Shown: positions 8,714-16,896 of the stretch, piece by piece | Position numbering within the stretch: position 1 is the stretch's first letter | How the letters are laid out: each line of letters opens with the position of its first letter | Source: Willaertia magna | Lineage: Eukaryota; Heterolobosea; Eutetramitea; Acrasida; Naegleriidae | Assembly: GCA_902984215.1 (NCBI GenBank) | Contig: CADWAF010000340.1 | Location: 1 to 21,472, forward strand | Direction of reading: 5' to 3' | Length of the DNA: 21,472 nt | Position numbers and translations under genes: made by a program | The notes under the pieces: generated by a model | The model's database searches: none | What the model was told of the DNA's origin: nothing | What the model saw: the letters and a program-made list of their open reading frames with translations, nothing else

Positions 8714-9003
8714 AATTTGTATTATTAATACAACAAATTTATGTTTAATATTTTTAGTTTAACCTTTACAATATAAAGTGTACCACCACCATTGTATTTT
8801 TATTTTGTAAAACATATTTCCTCAAAAAACAAACCTTACAATAATAATAAGGTAATGTATACAAAAAACAAAATTTTGAGTCGCGAAAGACAATAACCCA
8901 ATTCAAACCAAAAACCCTCCTCAAAAAACGGGCAAATGGTACAATCAAACCAGAATCGTAGTGCACTACCAAAAATTTACAATTGTTCTTTTTTCGAAAT
9001 TTA

Positions 9004-9291
9004 ATGCGAGGACTTTTTAAATTTGTAGGGTCCGTTCTGTGCGCTACCTTAAAACAATATCGCAACTCACATCGTGGTTGGTGTTTAATTATTATTACTG
9101 CATTATTAATTTTATACAAACAAACGATACTTGCCACTCTAGTAATTTTGTTAAGAATTTGGTTCAAGGACAATAATTTTACTACAAATAAGATTGTTAT
9201 TGAAATGATACTAGTTGTTGTTGTATACAAATTATTGCGTTACTTTTTGTATAAAATGGTATTTCATAAATCAAGTAATGAATGCAACTAA
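9004..9291 (+). CDS. Possible small membrane protein
   Basis: From the first ATG of the frame (9004) the ORF encodes 95 residues, MRGLFKFVGSV to NECN. It has hydrophobic stretches at about 29-42, 45-57 and 73-88 separated by basic residues ('RIWFKDNN'), so two or three membrane helices are plausible. It lies 323 bases after the rhomboid gene on the same strand. The opposite strand has a longer overlapping frame without an ATG start. I do not recognise it, and the call rests on ORF length and composition only; it could be spurious. The 8681-9003 gap shows only T-rich 3' flank. Confidence 0.35.
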   Translation: MRGLFKFVGSVLCATLKQYRNSHRGWCLIIITALLILYKQTILATLVILLRIWFKDNNFTTNKIVIEMILVVVVYKLLRYFLYKMVFHKSSNECN

Positions 9292-10066
9292 TAAAGTTTT
9301 TACAACAATAATTAAAACAACAATACATTGAGTCAAGTACTACAATAAATAGACTTCAAAATATAAACAACAAACTGCCAATTAGTACTAGTCAAAAAAT
9401 CCAAATCCTATTAAATACTAATACTAATAGTATTTGGTAACTGCTACTCCATCATCATGAACTTGTTACTACTTCTCAACCACCCCATGCCACCTTTCAT
9501 AAAGTAATTAACAATTTTTGAACTGACACACCAAATTGGAATTTTTCAAAAACAATTAGTTTTTTTCCATTAACAAACAAATAATAATTATAAAACAACA
9601 TGAAATTTAGATCTGTTATCTCATTTTCAATTTTAAACAAAAAGTGACTACGTTAGATAAACATTATCTAAAACATACATTGTAAAATAAGATCATTAGG
9701 CTTTTACTAAGATAGTTACCATAATTCCCCACTTGTAATAAAAAATAATATATTTATACATACACGTTCATAAATAGAAAGTTAGTTTTTGACATATTTC
9801 TTGGATCTTTATATCTTCCCATCAAATCTGAATCTCTCAGTTATATTTATTATATTTTTTTAAATAATAAAGTATACTGTATATCAGTACTTTAAATGAT
9901 TCTTTACCTCAATGAATAATAAAGGCATCTTGTAACTGCGATCTAAAAACATTTGGGTATATGAAATGAGAGAATTAATTATTCATTCACTATAAAATTC
10001 CTACAAATTTTAATCAGCGAAAATGTTTGTGCATGTTGTTTTTTAATAGTTTTGTGGCACAACTAT
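9292..10066. other. Intergenic region, no gene seen
   Basis: About 775 AT-rich bases. The only structure I can point to is an inverted repeat at 9413-9435 (AAATACTA, 7-base loop, TAGTATTT). A short upstream ORF starts at ATG 10023. The promoter of the next gene should be here. Confidence 0.45.
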
Positions 10067-11398
10067 ATGGAGCATCGCATTTACCAATTTGTTTGTGAAA
10101 ATCTTTATAAATTTGAGAAAAAACACCAACAACAAACGCAAATTCAAAAAAAAACAAATATAATCCAACTCAAAAAACTATTATTAATTGCTGAAGATAC
10201 TGACAATATTGACAAGATGCCATTTGCCACACAAGACTTTGATAATTATTTCATTTGCGATTTTGATGAATTGTCATCTCAACCTGTAACTGCCACTACT
10301 ACTAATGCTACTATCACTACCTGTAATAACAATAATACAGCAGCAACATTTATTGACTTTCCTTTCGCACTTGGGGATGCCACCTGTCAATCATCACTTT
10401 TAGACAATAATAACGCTATTAGCTCACTATTAACATCCCACCATTGTTATAGTCAACAACAACAACCATCTACCAATAATAACATTAATAACACCAATAA
10501 TAACATTAATAACGTTTATAATAATAACAATGCAACATTAATATCATATGGTAGTGCCAATTTAGACTATTTATTATTAAACAATAATAACAATACAAAC
10601 AATAATGAATTTCCATTCATCTATAATAATCAAGAAGTTGAAGAAATGTCAAAGATAATAGATGAAGCACTTTTTAATGTACCTTCTTCATTAGGTTTAG
10701 TTTGGTCTAGATTATCCAATAATAATAATAATTACACAGTTAATAATAATTACAATAATAACACTACTTCTTTACTTCAACATTATCAAGATATTATAAA
10801 CATTAATAACAATGTCAATAATAATAACAATAACATGAATAATAATAGCTATAGTGCTCAACAACAACAATTTAACTCACCAACAACATCACTAATCCGC
10901 AATAATAATAATAATCAAATCGTTGTTTCAAATAATAATAATAATAATAACAATAATAATAACAATACTAATAATAATATAAATCAATATTCTCCTCCAG
11001 TTATACCATTGTCATCCAATAACAATAATAATAATAGCAATGTCAATAATGTCAAACAAAATCAACAACAACAACAACCAGTAACAGCTCCTGTTGTTTG
11101 TCAACCATTAATTCAAAAGAGAAAAAAGAATAAAACAAAAGCAACAATTCCAGTACAAGCACCAATAATGAATACTAATAATAATAATAACAAAGTAATT
11201 CAATTAGATTCATCATCATCTTTATGTAACATTAATTTTGACGTTTTAACACCATCTTCTTTCCAAAATACAAGTAATGGTATTAAAAAACAAAAGAGTA
11301 ATAAACCAAATTATAGAGTAAGGTTTAGTCATAACCATTTTGAAGAAATAACATTTAAGCAAACTAATCCACAAAAGACATTCTTTAAATTTAAATAA
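10067..11398 (+). CDS. Poly-Asn/Gln protein with C-terminal RVRF (PP1-docking type) motif
   Basis: From ATG 10067 the protein has 443 residues; ATG 10217 (MPFATQDFDN, A at -3) is an equally possible start, because the segment between them is not obviously conserved. Most of the protein is disordered, with many Asn runs and short Gln runs. Three less repetitive islands stand out: 'DFDNYFICDFDEL' near the second ATG, 'EVEEMSKIIDEALFNV' followed by 'LGLVWSRL' in the middle (an acidic, hydrophobic patch), and the C-terminus. The C-terminus has a basic nuclear-signal-like 'QKRKKNKTK' and then 'NYRVRFSHNHFEEITF' near residue 417. RVRF fits the docking motif [RK]-x(0-1)-[VI]-x-[FW] of protein phosphatase 1 regulators. 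A nuclear regulatory role is inference. Alternatives are a transcriptional regulator or any low-complexity protein with a chance motif. Confidence 0.7.
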   Translation: MEHRIYQFVCENLYKFEKKHQQQTQIQKKTNIIQLKKLLLIAEDTDNIDKMPFATQDFDNYFICDFDELSSQPVTATTTNATITTCNNNNTAATFIDFPFALGDATCQSSLLDNNNAISSLLTSHHCYSQQQQPSTNNNINNTNNNINNVYNNNNATLISYGSANLDYLLLNNNNNTNNNEFPFIYNNQEVEEMSKIIDEALFNVPSSLGLVWSRLSNNNNNYTVNNNYNNNTTSLLQHYQDIININNNVNNNNNNMNNNSYSAQQQQFNSPTTSLIRNNNNNQIVVSNNNNNNNNNNNNTNNNINQYSPPVIPLSSNNNNNNSNVNNVKQNQQQQQPVTAPVVCQPLIQKRKKNKTKATIPVQAPIMNTNNNNNKVIQLDSSSSLCNINFDVLTPSSFQNTSNGIKKQKSNKPNYRVRFSHNHFEEITFKQTNPQKTFFKFK

Positions 11399-11690
11399 AG
11401 TTATTTATCATTTAGGATAATTTTTGTTAGGATTAATTAATTTTGTAAATTTTAATTTGTGACAGGAAATTATTTAAATAAATAAAAATAGTAATATAAA
11501 TATTAAATTTGGTAATGTATACCTAAGGTGTTTTGATTTTGTGCGTACTGTCCTTATTTATTTACACGCTGATTTCATTACCAAATCTGAATTTCATGTA
11601 CTAATTAAATAATATACTTTCAAAATACCTTAATAGTAAATATTTCGCAGTTATTACCTTGAAACTGGACATTAAAAAAAAATTAATTTA
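11399..11690. other. Intergenic region between convergent genes
   Basis: The region holds the 3' ends of the poly-Asn gene (plus) and the HAUS8-like gene (minus). One TGTAA word is at about 11443. Nothing else is recognised. Confidence 0.4.
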
Positions 11691-14600
11691 TTAAACGCCT
11701 AAAGCCTCTTTTAGTTTACTAAATGAAAATACATCCTCTCGTTGTTGTAGTTGTTGTTGCTGACGTTGATGATTATTGGGATTCAAACTATTATCACTTC
11801 CACAATAATCATTTAATTGTGCTTCTTCTTCTAATTGTTGTTTCTGTTGTTGAATAGCATGTAACATTAAACTAGTATGTTCTGATTCAATACTTGCAAG
11901 ATAAGGTAATTTCTTAATTGTAACTTCTTTTAAATGAAGTGTAGATTGTTGAATTGCATGATTCATTGATTGTAAATTAAATTTCATATTATAAATATTT
12001 GTAAATAATGTTTGCATTTCTTGACAAATATTTAATAATGTAAATTTACTCTTTTCTAAACTTTTATAAATATCCATTCCATCTTCTATACCATTATTAT
12101 TATTGTAATTGTTGTGATTATTGTTATCGTTACAATGATTATTTACAAAAATGTCATCTGCTATTGTAATTGAATTAAGTGATTGTTTTAATTGTAAAGA
12201 TAATTTTTCATAAATTATAAAATAATTATCTAATTCTAAAAATATACTTTCAATTAAACTATTATTTTCTAAATGATGATGATTAACACCACTACCATAA
12301 ATAGAATTTAATAAATGTTGTAATTTTACAATAGATTGTTTTTTATATAAATCTTCCTTTTTATCATGAATATTCTTTTTATATTCTTGTATTAAACACC
12401 ATGCACTATATAATTGTTGTTCTGCTTTAAATTGTTGTTTATCATATAAATTTATAACTTTACAATTTATATAATGTAATTGTAATAAAATGGTTTGTAA
12501 TAATAATAATTCTTCTTTAACTTTTCTTACAATTTGATATTGTTTACCACTTTGTGTATTATTATTTGAATGATTTATAGTTGTGTTGTTATTGTTATTC
12601 TTTATAAAACTAGTTGATGATGAATGTGAATTAATTGCACCACTTCCACTTGCATTCATTGTAGTTGTAGTTATTGTAGATTGATTATTTCGTTTTGGTA
12701 GTGTTGTTGTCTTTTTTCTATCATTAAGTGTTGTCATTATCTTACTATTATTATTTAAAGTAGTATTGTTGGTATTATTATTAATTATAGTTGTTGTATC
12801 ATCCATTAATATTGCAGATAAATTATTATTATTTGTTTTATCTAAATTGAAAGAAAATACTGAACTATTTAAATCATTTTCATCTTTAAAATCATTGATA
12901 GCATTTGTAGTATTTGTAGTAGTAATATTACTTTGATCTAATAATGTTAAATTTCCCTTTTCATTAATTATTGATACATTATTTAATTGTTGTTGTTGTT
13001 GTTGATTAAATTTTAAATGATCTTCTTTATCTACAACTAAACTTAATGGTGTATTACTAATTTGTTTTTGATAAGATTGTCTAATTTCACGATGTGATGG
13101 AGTACCATCTCTTTTATTAAACATTATACTTAATCTATTATTATTTGTATTGTTATTAATTGTATTATTATTATTATGATAATTTATTCTATTGTTATTA
13201 AATAATTCACTTGATGAAATATTATTTGTAGTCATGTTATTTTTATTACTATTTATGGTAGTAGTAATATTATTATTGTCATTCATACTTTTATTATTTA
13301 TAGTTATTGAACTATTATTTAAAGAAGAAGAAGAAGTATTGGATCCAGATATATTTGTTGTTGTAGAAGTTATTCCACTATTATTTAAATAATTATTATT
13401 CCATTTTAATGGAAATTTACTAAAAGTAGAACTACTGGTATTATTATTATTATTAACATTATTGATCATACTATTGTTACTATTATTATTATTAGTTGTT
13501 GATAAATTATTATTCTTTACAAAAAGTGAAGTTCTTTGAAAAGAAGTATTAAAATTTCCATTCTTTACATTTTCTTTTAAATTATTATTTATTTCATTAA
13601 AAGATGATAATTTATTATTTAATTGTGATTGTTGTAAATATTTATCATTTCCTATTGCTAAAGAAGGTCTACCATTGTTATTATTACTATTATTATTATT
13701 GACATAAAAGGACATTCTTGGTTGATAAGATAGATTTGAAGATAATAACGATGAATTATTAAATGTAGTAATATTATTATTATTACTAGTATTGTTATTA
13801 GATGTATTATTATTATAATTATTACTAAATGGATTGGTTGTCAACACTGATTTAAAAGGAACTTGTTGTGACACATTATTAGATAATAAATTTGTATTAT
13901 TAATGTTATTGGAATAATAATTGTTATAATTTAATATACTTAATCTGTTGTTATTGTTATTATTAAATGTTGAATGATTTAAAGTTGGATTGTTGTTATT
14001 ATTTAAGGATGTAATTGATTGATTTAAATAATGATTTACTTTAATTCTCTTTCTAGATAAATCATTAATATTTGTTTGTTGTTGTTGTAAATTGTGACTT
14101 GTTGTTGTTAATACACTATTATTGTTATTAATTGATGTAGAAATATTGTTATTTAAAATTGAATTATTTAGAGTTGAATTGTTATTTAAATTATTATTAA
14201 ATAGTGGTCTCCTTATAAACATGGAGGTTCTAGAATTACTATTATTGTAATTATTATTTAAATTATTGACAGTATTATTATTAGTTGTAACATTTGTCGT
14301 TGTAAAAGAATTATTATTTGTAAAATGAAAAGTTGGTAATGCAGAACCATCATTTAATAATTTCCAAGAATGAATATTAGAAGAATGATTTAAATTACTA
14401 TTCGTGCTATTTAATAAATTATTATTCATATTATTATTAGAATAATTATTATTGATAATAGTACTTGTTGTTGTTGTTGTAGGTAATTCTTGTAAATCTA
14501 AATGTTTTCGATGTGCTGAGGGAGAAAGTGTTCGTTTTAAAAAGTTTTGTTGTTGTTCTTCAAGAGTTATTGTTTGTGGTCCTTGTGTTTGTTGTTGTTG

Positions 14601-14738
14601 TTGTTGTACTTTGGCATTGTTATTATTATTATTATTGTTAGTATTAGTATTACCAGTATTACTAGTATTACCGAAGGTTTGTTTATTGAAATAAGTTTGT
14701 TTTGTAGGTGTTGTTTGGAAACTTGGTTCTTGTTGCAT
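11691..14738 (-). CDS. HAUS8: HAUS8/QWRF-like augmin subunit with very long poly-Asn N-terminus
   Basis: The 1015-residue ORF starts at 14738 (MQQEPSFQTT). Roughly residues 1-725 are Asn/Ser/Thr-rich and disordered. The last 290 residues are helical and match what I know of QWRF/HAUS8 proteins: 'LLQLHYINCKV' aligns with the LLQWRF-x-N motif, 'AEQQLYSAW' with the AEKSLYNAW block, then a basic helix and 'KLQHLLN', and later 'ICQEMQTLFTNIYNM' and 'LPYLASIESEHTSLM'. Augmin recruits gamma-tubulin to existing microtubules to make branches, and HAUS8 binds the microtubule through its disordered N-terminus, so this layout fits. The N-terminal region carries six R-x-S-hydrophobic motifs (see finding). 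A poly-Asn insert at about 866-881 interrupts the helical domain. A GGCGGGAA motif lies upstream. The family call is by recognised pattern, without an alignment. Confidence 0.62.
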   Translation of the reverse strand: MQQEPSFQTTPTKQTYFNKQTFGNTSNTGNTNTNNNNNNNNAKVQQQQQQTQGPQTITLEEQQQNFLKRTLSPSAHRKHLDLQELPTTTTTSTIINNNYSNNNMNNNLLNSTNSNLNHSSNIHSWKLLNDGSALPTFHFTNNNSFTTTNVTTNNNTVNNLNNNYNNSNSRTSMFIRRPLFNNNLNNNSTLNNSILNNNISTSINNNNSVLTTTSHNLQQQQTNINDLSRKRIKVNHYLNQSITSLNNNNNPTLNHSTFNNNNNNRLSILNYNNYYSNNINNTNLLSNNVSQQVPFKSVLTTNPFSNNYNNNTSNNNTSNNNNITTFNNSSLLSSNLSYQPRMSFYVNNNNSNNNNGRPSLAIGNDKYLQQSQLNNKLSSFNEINNNLKENVKNGNFNTSFQRTSLFVKNNNLSTTNNNNSNNSMINNVNNNNNTSSSTFSKFPLKWNNNYLNNSGITSTTTNISGSNTSSSSLNNSSITINNKSMNDNNNITTTINSNKNNMTTNNISSSELFNNNRINYHNNNNTINNNTNNNRLSIMFNKRDGTPSHREIRQSYQKQISNTPLSLVVDKEDHLKFNQQQQQQLNNVSIINEKGNLTLLDQSNITTTNTTNAINDFKDENDLNSSVFSFNLDKTNNNNLSAILMDDTTTIINNNTNNTTLNNNSKIMTTLNDRKKTTTLPKRNNQSTITTTTMNASGSGAINSHSSSTSFIKNNNNNTTINHSNNNTQSGKQYQIVRKVKEELLLLQTILLQLHYINCKVINLYDKQQFKAEQQLYSAWCLIQEYKKNIHDKKEDLYKKQSIVKLQHLLNSIYGSGVNHHHLENNSLIESIFLELDNYFIIYEKLSLQLKQSLNSITIADDIFVNNHCNDNNNHNNYNNNNGIEDGMDIYKSLEKSKFTLLNICQEMQTLFTNIYNMKFNLQSMNHAIQQSTLHLKEVTIKKLPYLASIESEHTSLMLHAIQQQKQQLEEEAQLNDYCGSDNSLNPNNHQRQQQQLQQREDVFSFSKLKEALGV

Positions 14739-14775
14739 TTTGTTTTTTATTTTAAAAAAATTTAAAAACGAGAAA

Positions 14776-14789
14776 TTTAGGCGGGAAAA
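14776..14789 (-). promoter_or_regulatory. E2F-type motif upstream of the HAUS8-like gene
   Basis: TTTAGGCGGGAAAA on the plus strand contains GGCGGGAA, the classic E2F core, 38-51 bases before the start codon of the minus-strand gene. This fits cell-cycle expression of a mitotic protein. It is a motif match only. Confidence 0.4.
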
Positions 14790-14956
14790 GAATAATTATT
14801 AAAAAAAATAATCAATATAATTTTCAATAGGATTTTTAGTAAAAATAAAATTTATAGGGTGTCACTCTCTTTGTAAAAACACAATCAACCGTTACCCCAA
14901 AATTTTACACCCAAACAAAAGCTGCGTTCTAATTGTTTTAGAAGAAATAATCGTAA

Positions 14957-15042
14957 CCGATGATAGCTCAGCTGGTAGAGCATGGGACTGTAGAGGGTAA
15001 ACTGTAATCCTGTGGTCGGCGGTTCAATTCCGTCTCATCGGA
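14957..15042 (+). tRNA. tRNA-Tyr (GUA) with 13-nt intron
   Basis: The acceptor stem CCGATGA/TCATCGG is perfect, discriminator A. The A box is TAGCTCAGCTGG and the B box GGTTCAATTCC. The anticodon GTA is at 14990-14992. A 13-nt intron (14994-15006, AGGGTAAACTGTA) starts one base after the anticodon, the canonical place, leaving a 73-nt mature tRNA. The anticodon stem TGGGA/TCCTG has two G-U pairs. A T5 terminator follows at 15047-15051. CCA is not encoded. Confidence 0.95.
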
Positions 15043-15527
15043 TATATTTTTGCATAAGTTAATAATAGACTAATTTTAAAATAATAATCTAAAATTAAAT
15101 ACCAAATGTTATTAACTTTAATTTTATCTTAAAATGATTATATTAATTTACTTCTTATTGTATTGCATATAATTTTTCTTCTTTTTTTTACCAACCAAAA
15201 GCTTACAAACAAAAGTTTCGAGTTTTGTAAAGAATCAAAAAAATACCAAAAAAACAATTAAAAAAATGCCATCAAAACAAGATTGTATTGGATAGATTAA
15301 TTGATTATGATCAAATTGATTCTTCTTAACCACACCTAACACAATTTTATAAAAACGAACCAAAGAAACAACATGAAGTGCAAAACAATTCAATGCAACC
15401 GCAACATTAAAAACAAAATACAAACTTGCAGCCCAAAGTAAAGAGAATACTTCCAATACTGCAGCAATAACAGAACAACGCAAGCAAAGTTGAAGTAAAA
15501 TACTTCAGTAAAAACAAAGAATCAGAA

Positions 15528-15601
15528 GCAGCGGTAGATCAGTTGGTTAGATCGTAAACCTAACACGCTTAATGTCACGAGTTCAAGCCTCGTTCGCTGT
15601 A
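15528..15601 (+). tRNA. tRNA-Val (AAC), copy A, with anticodon-stem mismatch
   Basis: The 74-nt intronless gene has acceptor GCAGCGG/TCGCTGT (two G-U pairs), A box TAGATCAGTTGG, T arm ACGAG-TTCAAGC-CTCGT, and anticodon AAC at 15562-15564. Compared with copy B it differs at two bases. A at 15558 turns the 30-40 pair of the anticodon stem into A-C, and one variable-loop base is T instead of G. It may be a weakened gene. T4 follows at 15607-15610. Confidence 0.85.
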
Positions 15602-15666
15602 GCTAATTTTATTCTTACTTTTCCAATATCGATGGATTAACTCAGTAGCAATCAGGGATAAATGTC

Positions 15667-15751
15667 TCCCGCATAGTCCAGTGGCTAGGATACCTGGCTT
15701 TCATCAGCACGAAGATCCCAGGAGGCCCGGGTTCGATTCCCGGTGTGGGAA
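15667..15751 (+). tRNA. tRNA-Glu (UUC), copy A, with 13-nt intron
   Basis: The acceptor is TCCCGCA/TGTGGGA with one G-U pair and the T arm CCGGG-TTCGATT-CCCGG. The anticodon TTC is at 15700-15702 in a stem CCTGG/CCAGG. The intron 15704-15716 (TCAGCACGAAGAT) starts after base 37. The mature 72 nt are identical to copy B. T6 follows at 15756-15761. Confidence 0.95.
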
Positions 15752-16014
15752 ATGATTTTTTATATTTAGGACTGGTTAAAATTGTTTGTTTGAGGCAGAA
15801 GTTTCTTTAAATTTTATTAAACTTTGCTAATATTGTAGTTTAATATTTCGGTTTTGTATTATTATTGATATATTAAACGTAGAGATTACAGAATTGTTAT
15901 TGAATTAAGTTTATTTTTTTATTTAAAAGATAAATAATTTAAAACGTGAATATTTAAAATTCTTTGTAATTTACGTATTTCTTCTTTCTTTTCATTTTGT
16001 TATTCATATTGTTA

Positions 16015-16095
16015 TTATTTAATTCTTTTAAAATCTATATATTCCACTAATTCCTCACTTCCAAAAAACCTTAATGTTGTGCTTTTACTGCTCAT
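16015..16095 (-). pseudogene. Shortened copy of the 68-residue small ORF
   Basis: ATG at 16095 opens a 26-residue frame (MSSKSTTLRFFGSEEL...) that matches the start of the 68-residue ORF at 20481-20687. All length differences from that ORF in this segment are multiples of three, and then a stop ends it. It is either the remnant of a small gene or a chance frame in repeat DNA. Confidence 0.3.
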
Positions 16096-16131
16096 TTTCA
16101 GGGAACGTTTTTTAGAACGGCTTTAAAAATG

Positions 16132-16386
16132 TTTTTCAGCTCATCATAATATTTCTGCAAAAATTGGCATCACTCTTCAAAAATTCTATCTGTTTTCCAT
16201 TTCGCCCAGTTCTTTACTTGCTTGAACAACACCGTCAATTGCTGCTTTTACTCGTTCATTTTCAGTCTCTAATTTAGTGGCAATGACTACTGTACCTAAT
16301 GGAAGTAGTTGTAAACCAACAAGCTTAGAAATGTCTGTTAATAAAACTTCTTCTACTTGTGAAAGGTCTTTACTACAATTAGACAT
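16132..16386 (-). pseudogene. Truncated, rearranged paralogue of the 6570-7202 coiled-coil gene
   Basis: From ATG 16386 the minus strand encodes 66 residues (MSNCSKDLSQ to EMENR) that closely match the N-terminus of the intact protein. Two extra A bases after GAAATGGAA shift the frame into TAG at 16186-16188. Sequence similarity continues past the stop ('atagaatttttgaag'), then about 220 bases of the parent (about 6798-7018) are missing, and the remnant resumes in the ELKKSYDELK repeat before ending at repeat A. Substitutions before the stop are moderate and the frame is open, so a short protein could still be made. I call it a pseudogene because the coiled coil is lost. Confidence 0.85.
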
Positions 16387-16469
16387 GTTAATTTTTTTTG
16401 AAAGATTTAATGTACATGAAAGGCTGCGTACAAAATATAACTACAAAAAGATACAAAAAATAGTAATAA

Positions 16470-16477
16470 GCGCCAAA
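16470..16477 (-). promoter_or_regulatory. E2F-type motif kept in the pseudogene promoter
   Basis: TTTGGCGC on the minus strand, 84 bases before the start codon, is the same as at 6477-6484 in the intact gene. Confidence 0.35.
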
Positions 16478-16770
16478 AATATTACAATTTATTTTATCTA
16501 ATAATAATAAAATTAAAAAAACGTGAGATTATTGATACTGAATAAAAAGAAAAGTTTTTTTAAAATTGCACAGAGGCGAAAATAAACCTTGTTGAGATTC
16601 TCTGGACCTTTCTTGTTCATGCATTTAAGTTTAAAACTTTTTTCGCATATTGAAAAAAAACCTACAAGATTACACCAAATATTTGTTGAAAATAAAATAT
16701 ACCTGTATTAATTAACAAAATATGAATTAAGACAAAAAACATTCCCTTTATAAACATTTCCCTAAACCTT

Positions 16771-16810
16771 CCCGGCAGGCAGTGGTGCTGAGTTCGAGTC
16801 ACACAAACAA
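16771..16810 (+). other. tRNA-like relic with orphan B box, second copy
   Basis: GAGTTCGAGTC (16790-16800) resembles a B box and is preceded by 'cggcagg', as in the first relic at 6070-6105 (opposite strand). There is no A box or closed cloverleaf. Confidence 0.4.
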
Positions 16811-16896
16811 CAAACCTTTTTACTAAAAAAACCTATAGGTACTGTTTGTTTGTTTGTTATCTGATTGAACTGAATTGTTCATATTTTAAGTCTTAC

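Larger units (their letters stand above)
15222..16135 (+). repeat. tRNA-Val/tRNA-Glu direct repeat, copy A
   Basis: About 914 bases match 19818-20743 in the same orientation. Shared parts are the AT-rich leader, both tRNA genes, and a long 3' flank with nearly identical runs such as 'tattaaacgtagagattac', 'taatttaaaacgtgaatatt' and 'gggaacgttttttagaacgg'. The Val-Glu spacer is 65 bases here. The copy ends where the pseudogene remnant starts (about 16132). The part before the tRNA (15222-15527) contains a 43-base segment inverted relative to copy B. The preceding 15043-15221 shows nothing further. Confidence 0.9.
16132..16810 (-). repeat. Segmental duplication, copy 2 (inverted, truncated)
   Basis: This is the inverted counterpart of 6070-7050: gene remnant, about 380 bases of 5' flank, and the orphan B box at its outer edge. 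The non-coding part (16387-16770) has many small indels relative to copy 1, but the 120 bases next to the start codon are well kept. Confidence 0.85.

Noticed and set aside
8766..9230. 154-residue minus-strand frame
   Set aside because: It has no ATG start (TTG only) and odd composition; the overlapping plus-strand frame has an ATG at 9004.
13192..14765. Plus-strand Leu/Val/Ile/Cys-rich ORFs opposite the HAUS8-like gene
   Set aside because: These are complements of the Asn, Thr and Gln codon runs.
15235..15483. 82-residue minus-strand hydrophobic frame in repeat A, with a partial match at 19733-19930
   Set aside because: Neither frame begins with ATG, and the micro-inversion breaks the correspondence, so shared sequence reflects the DNA repeat and not a protein.
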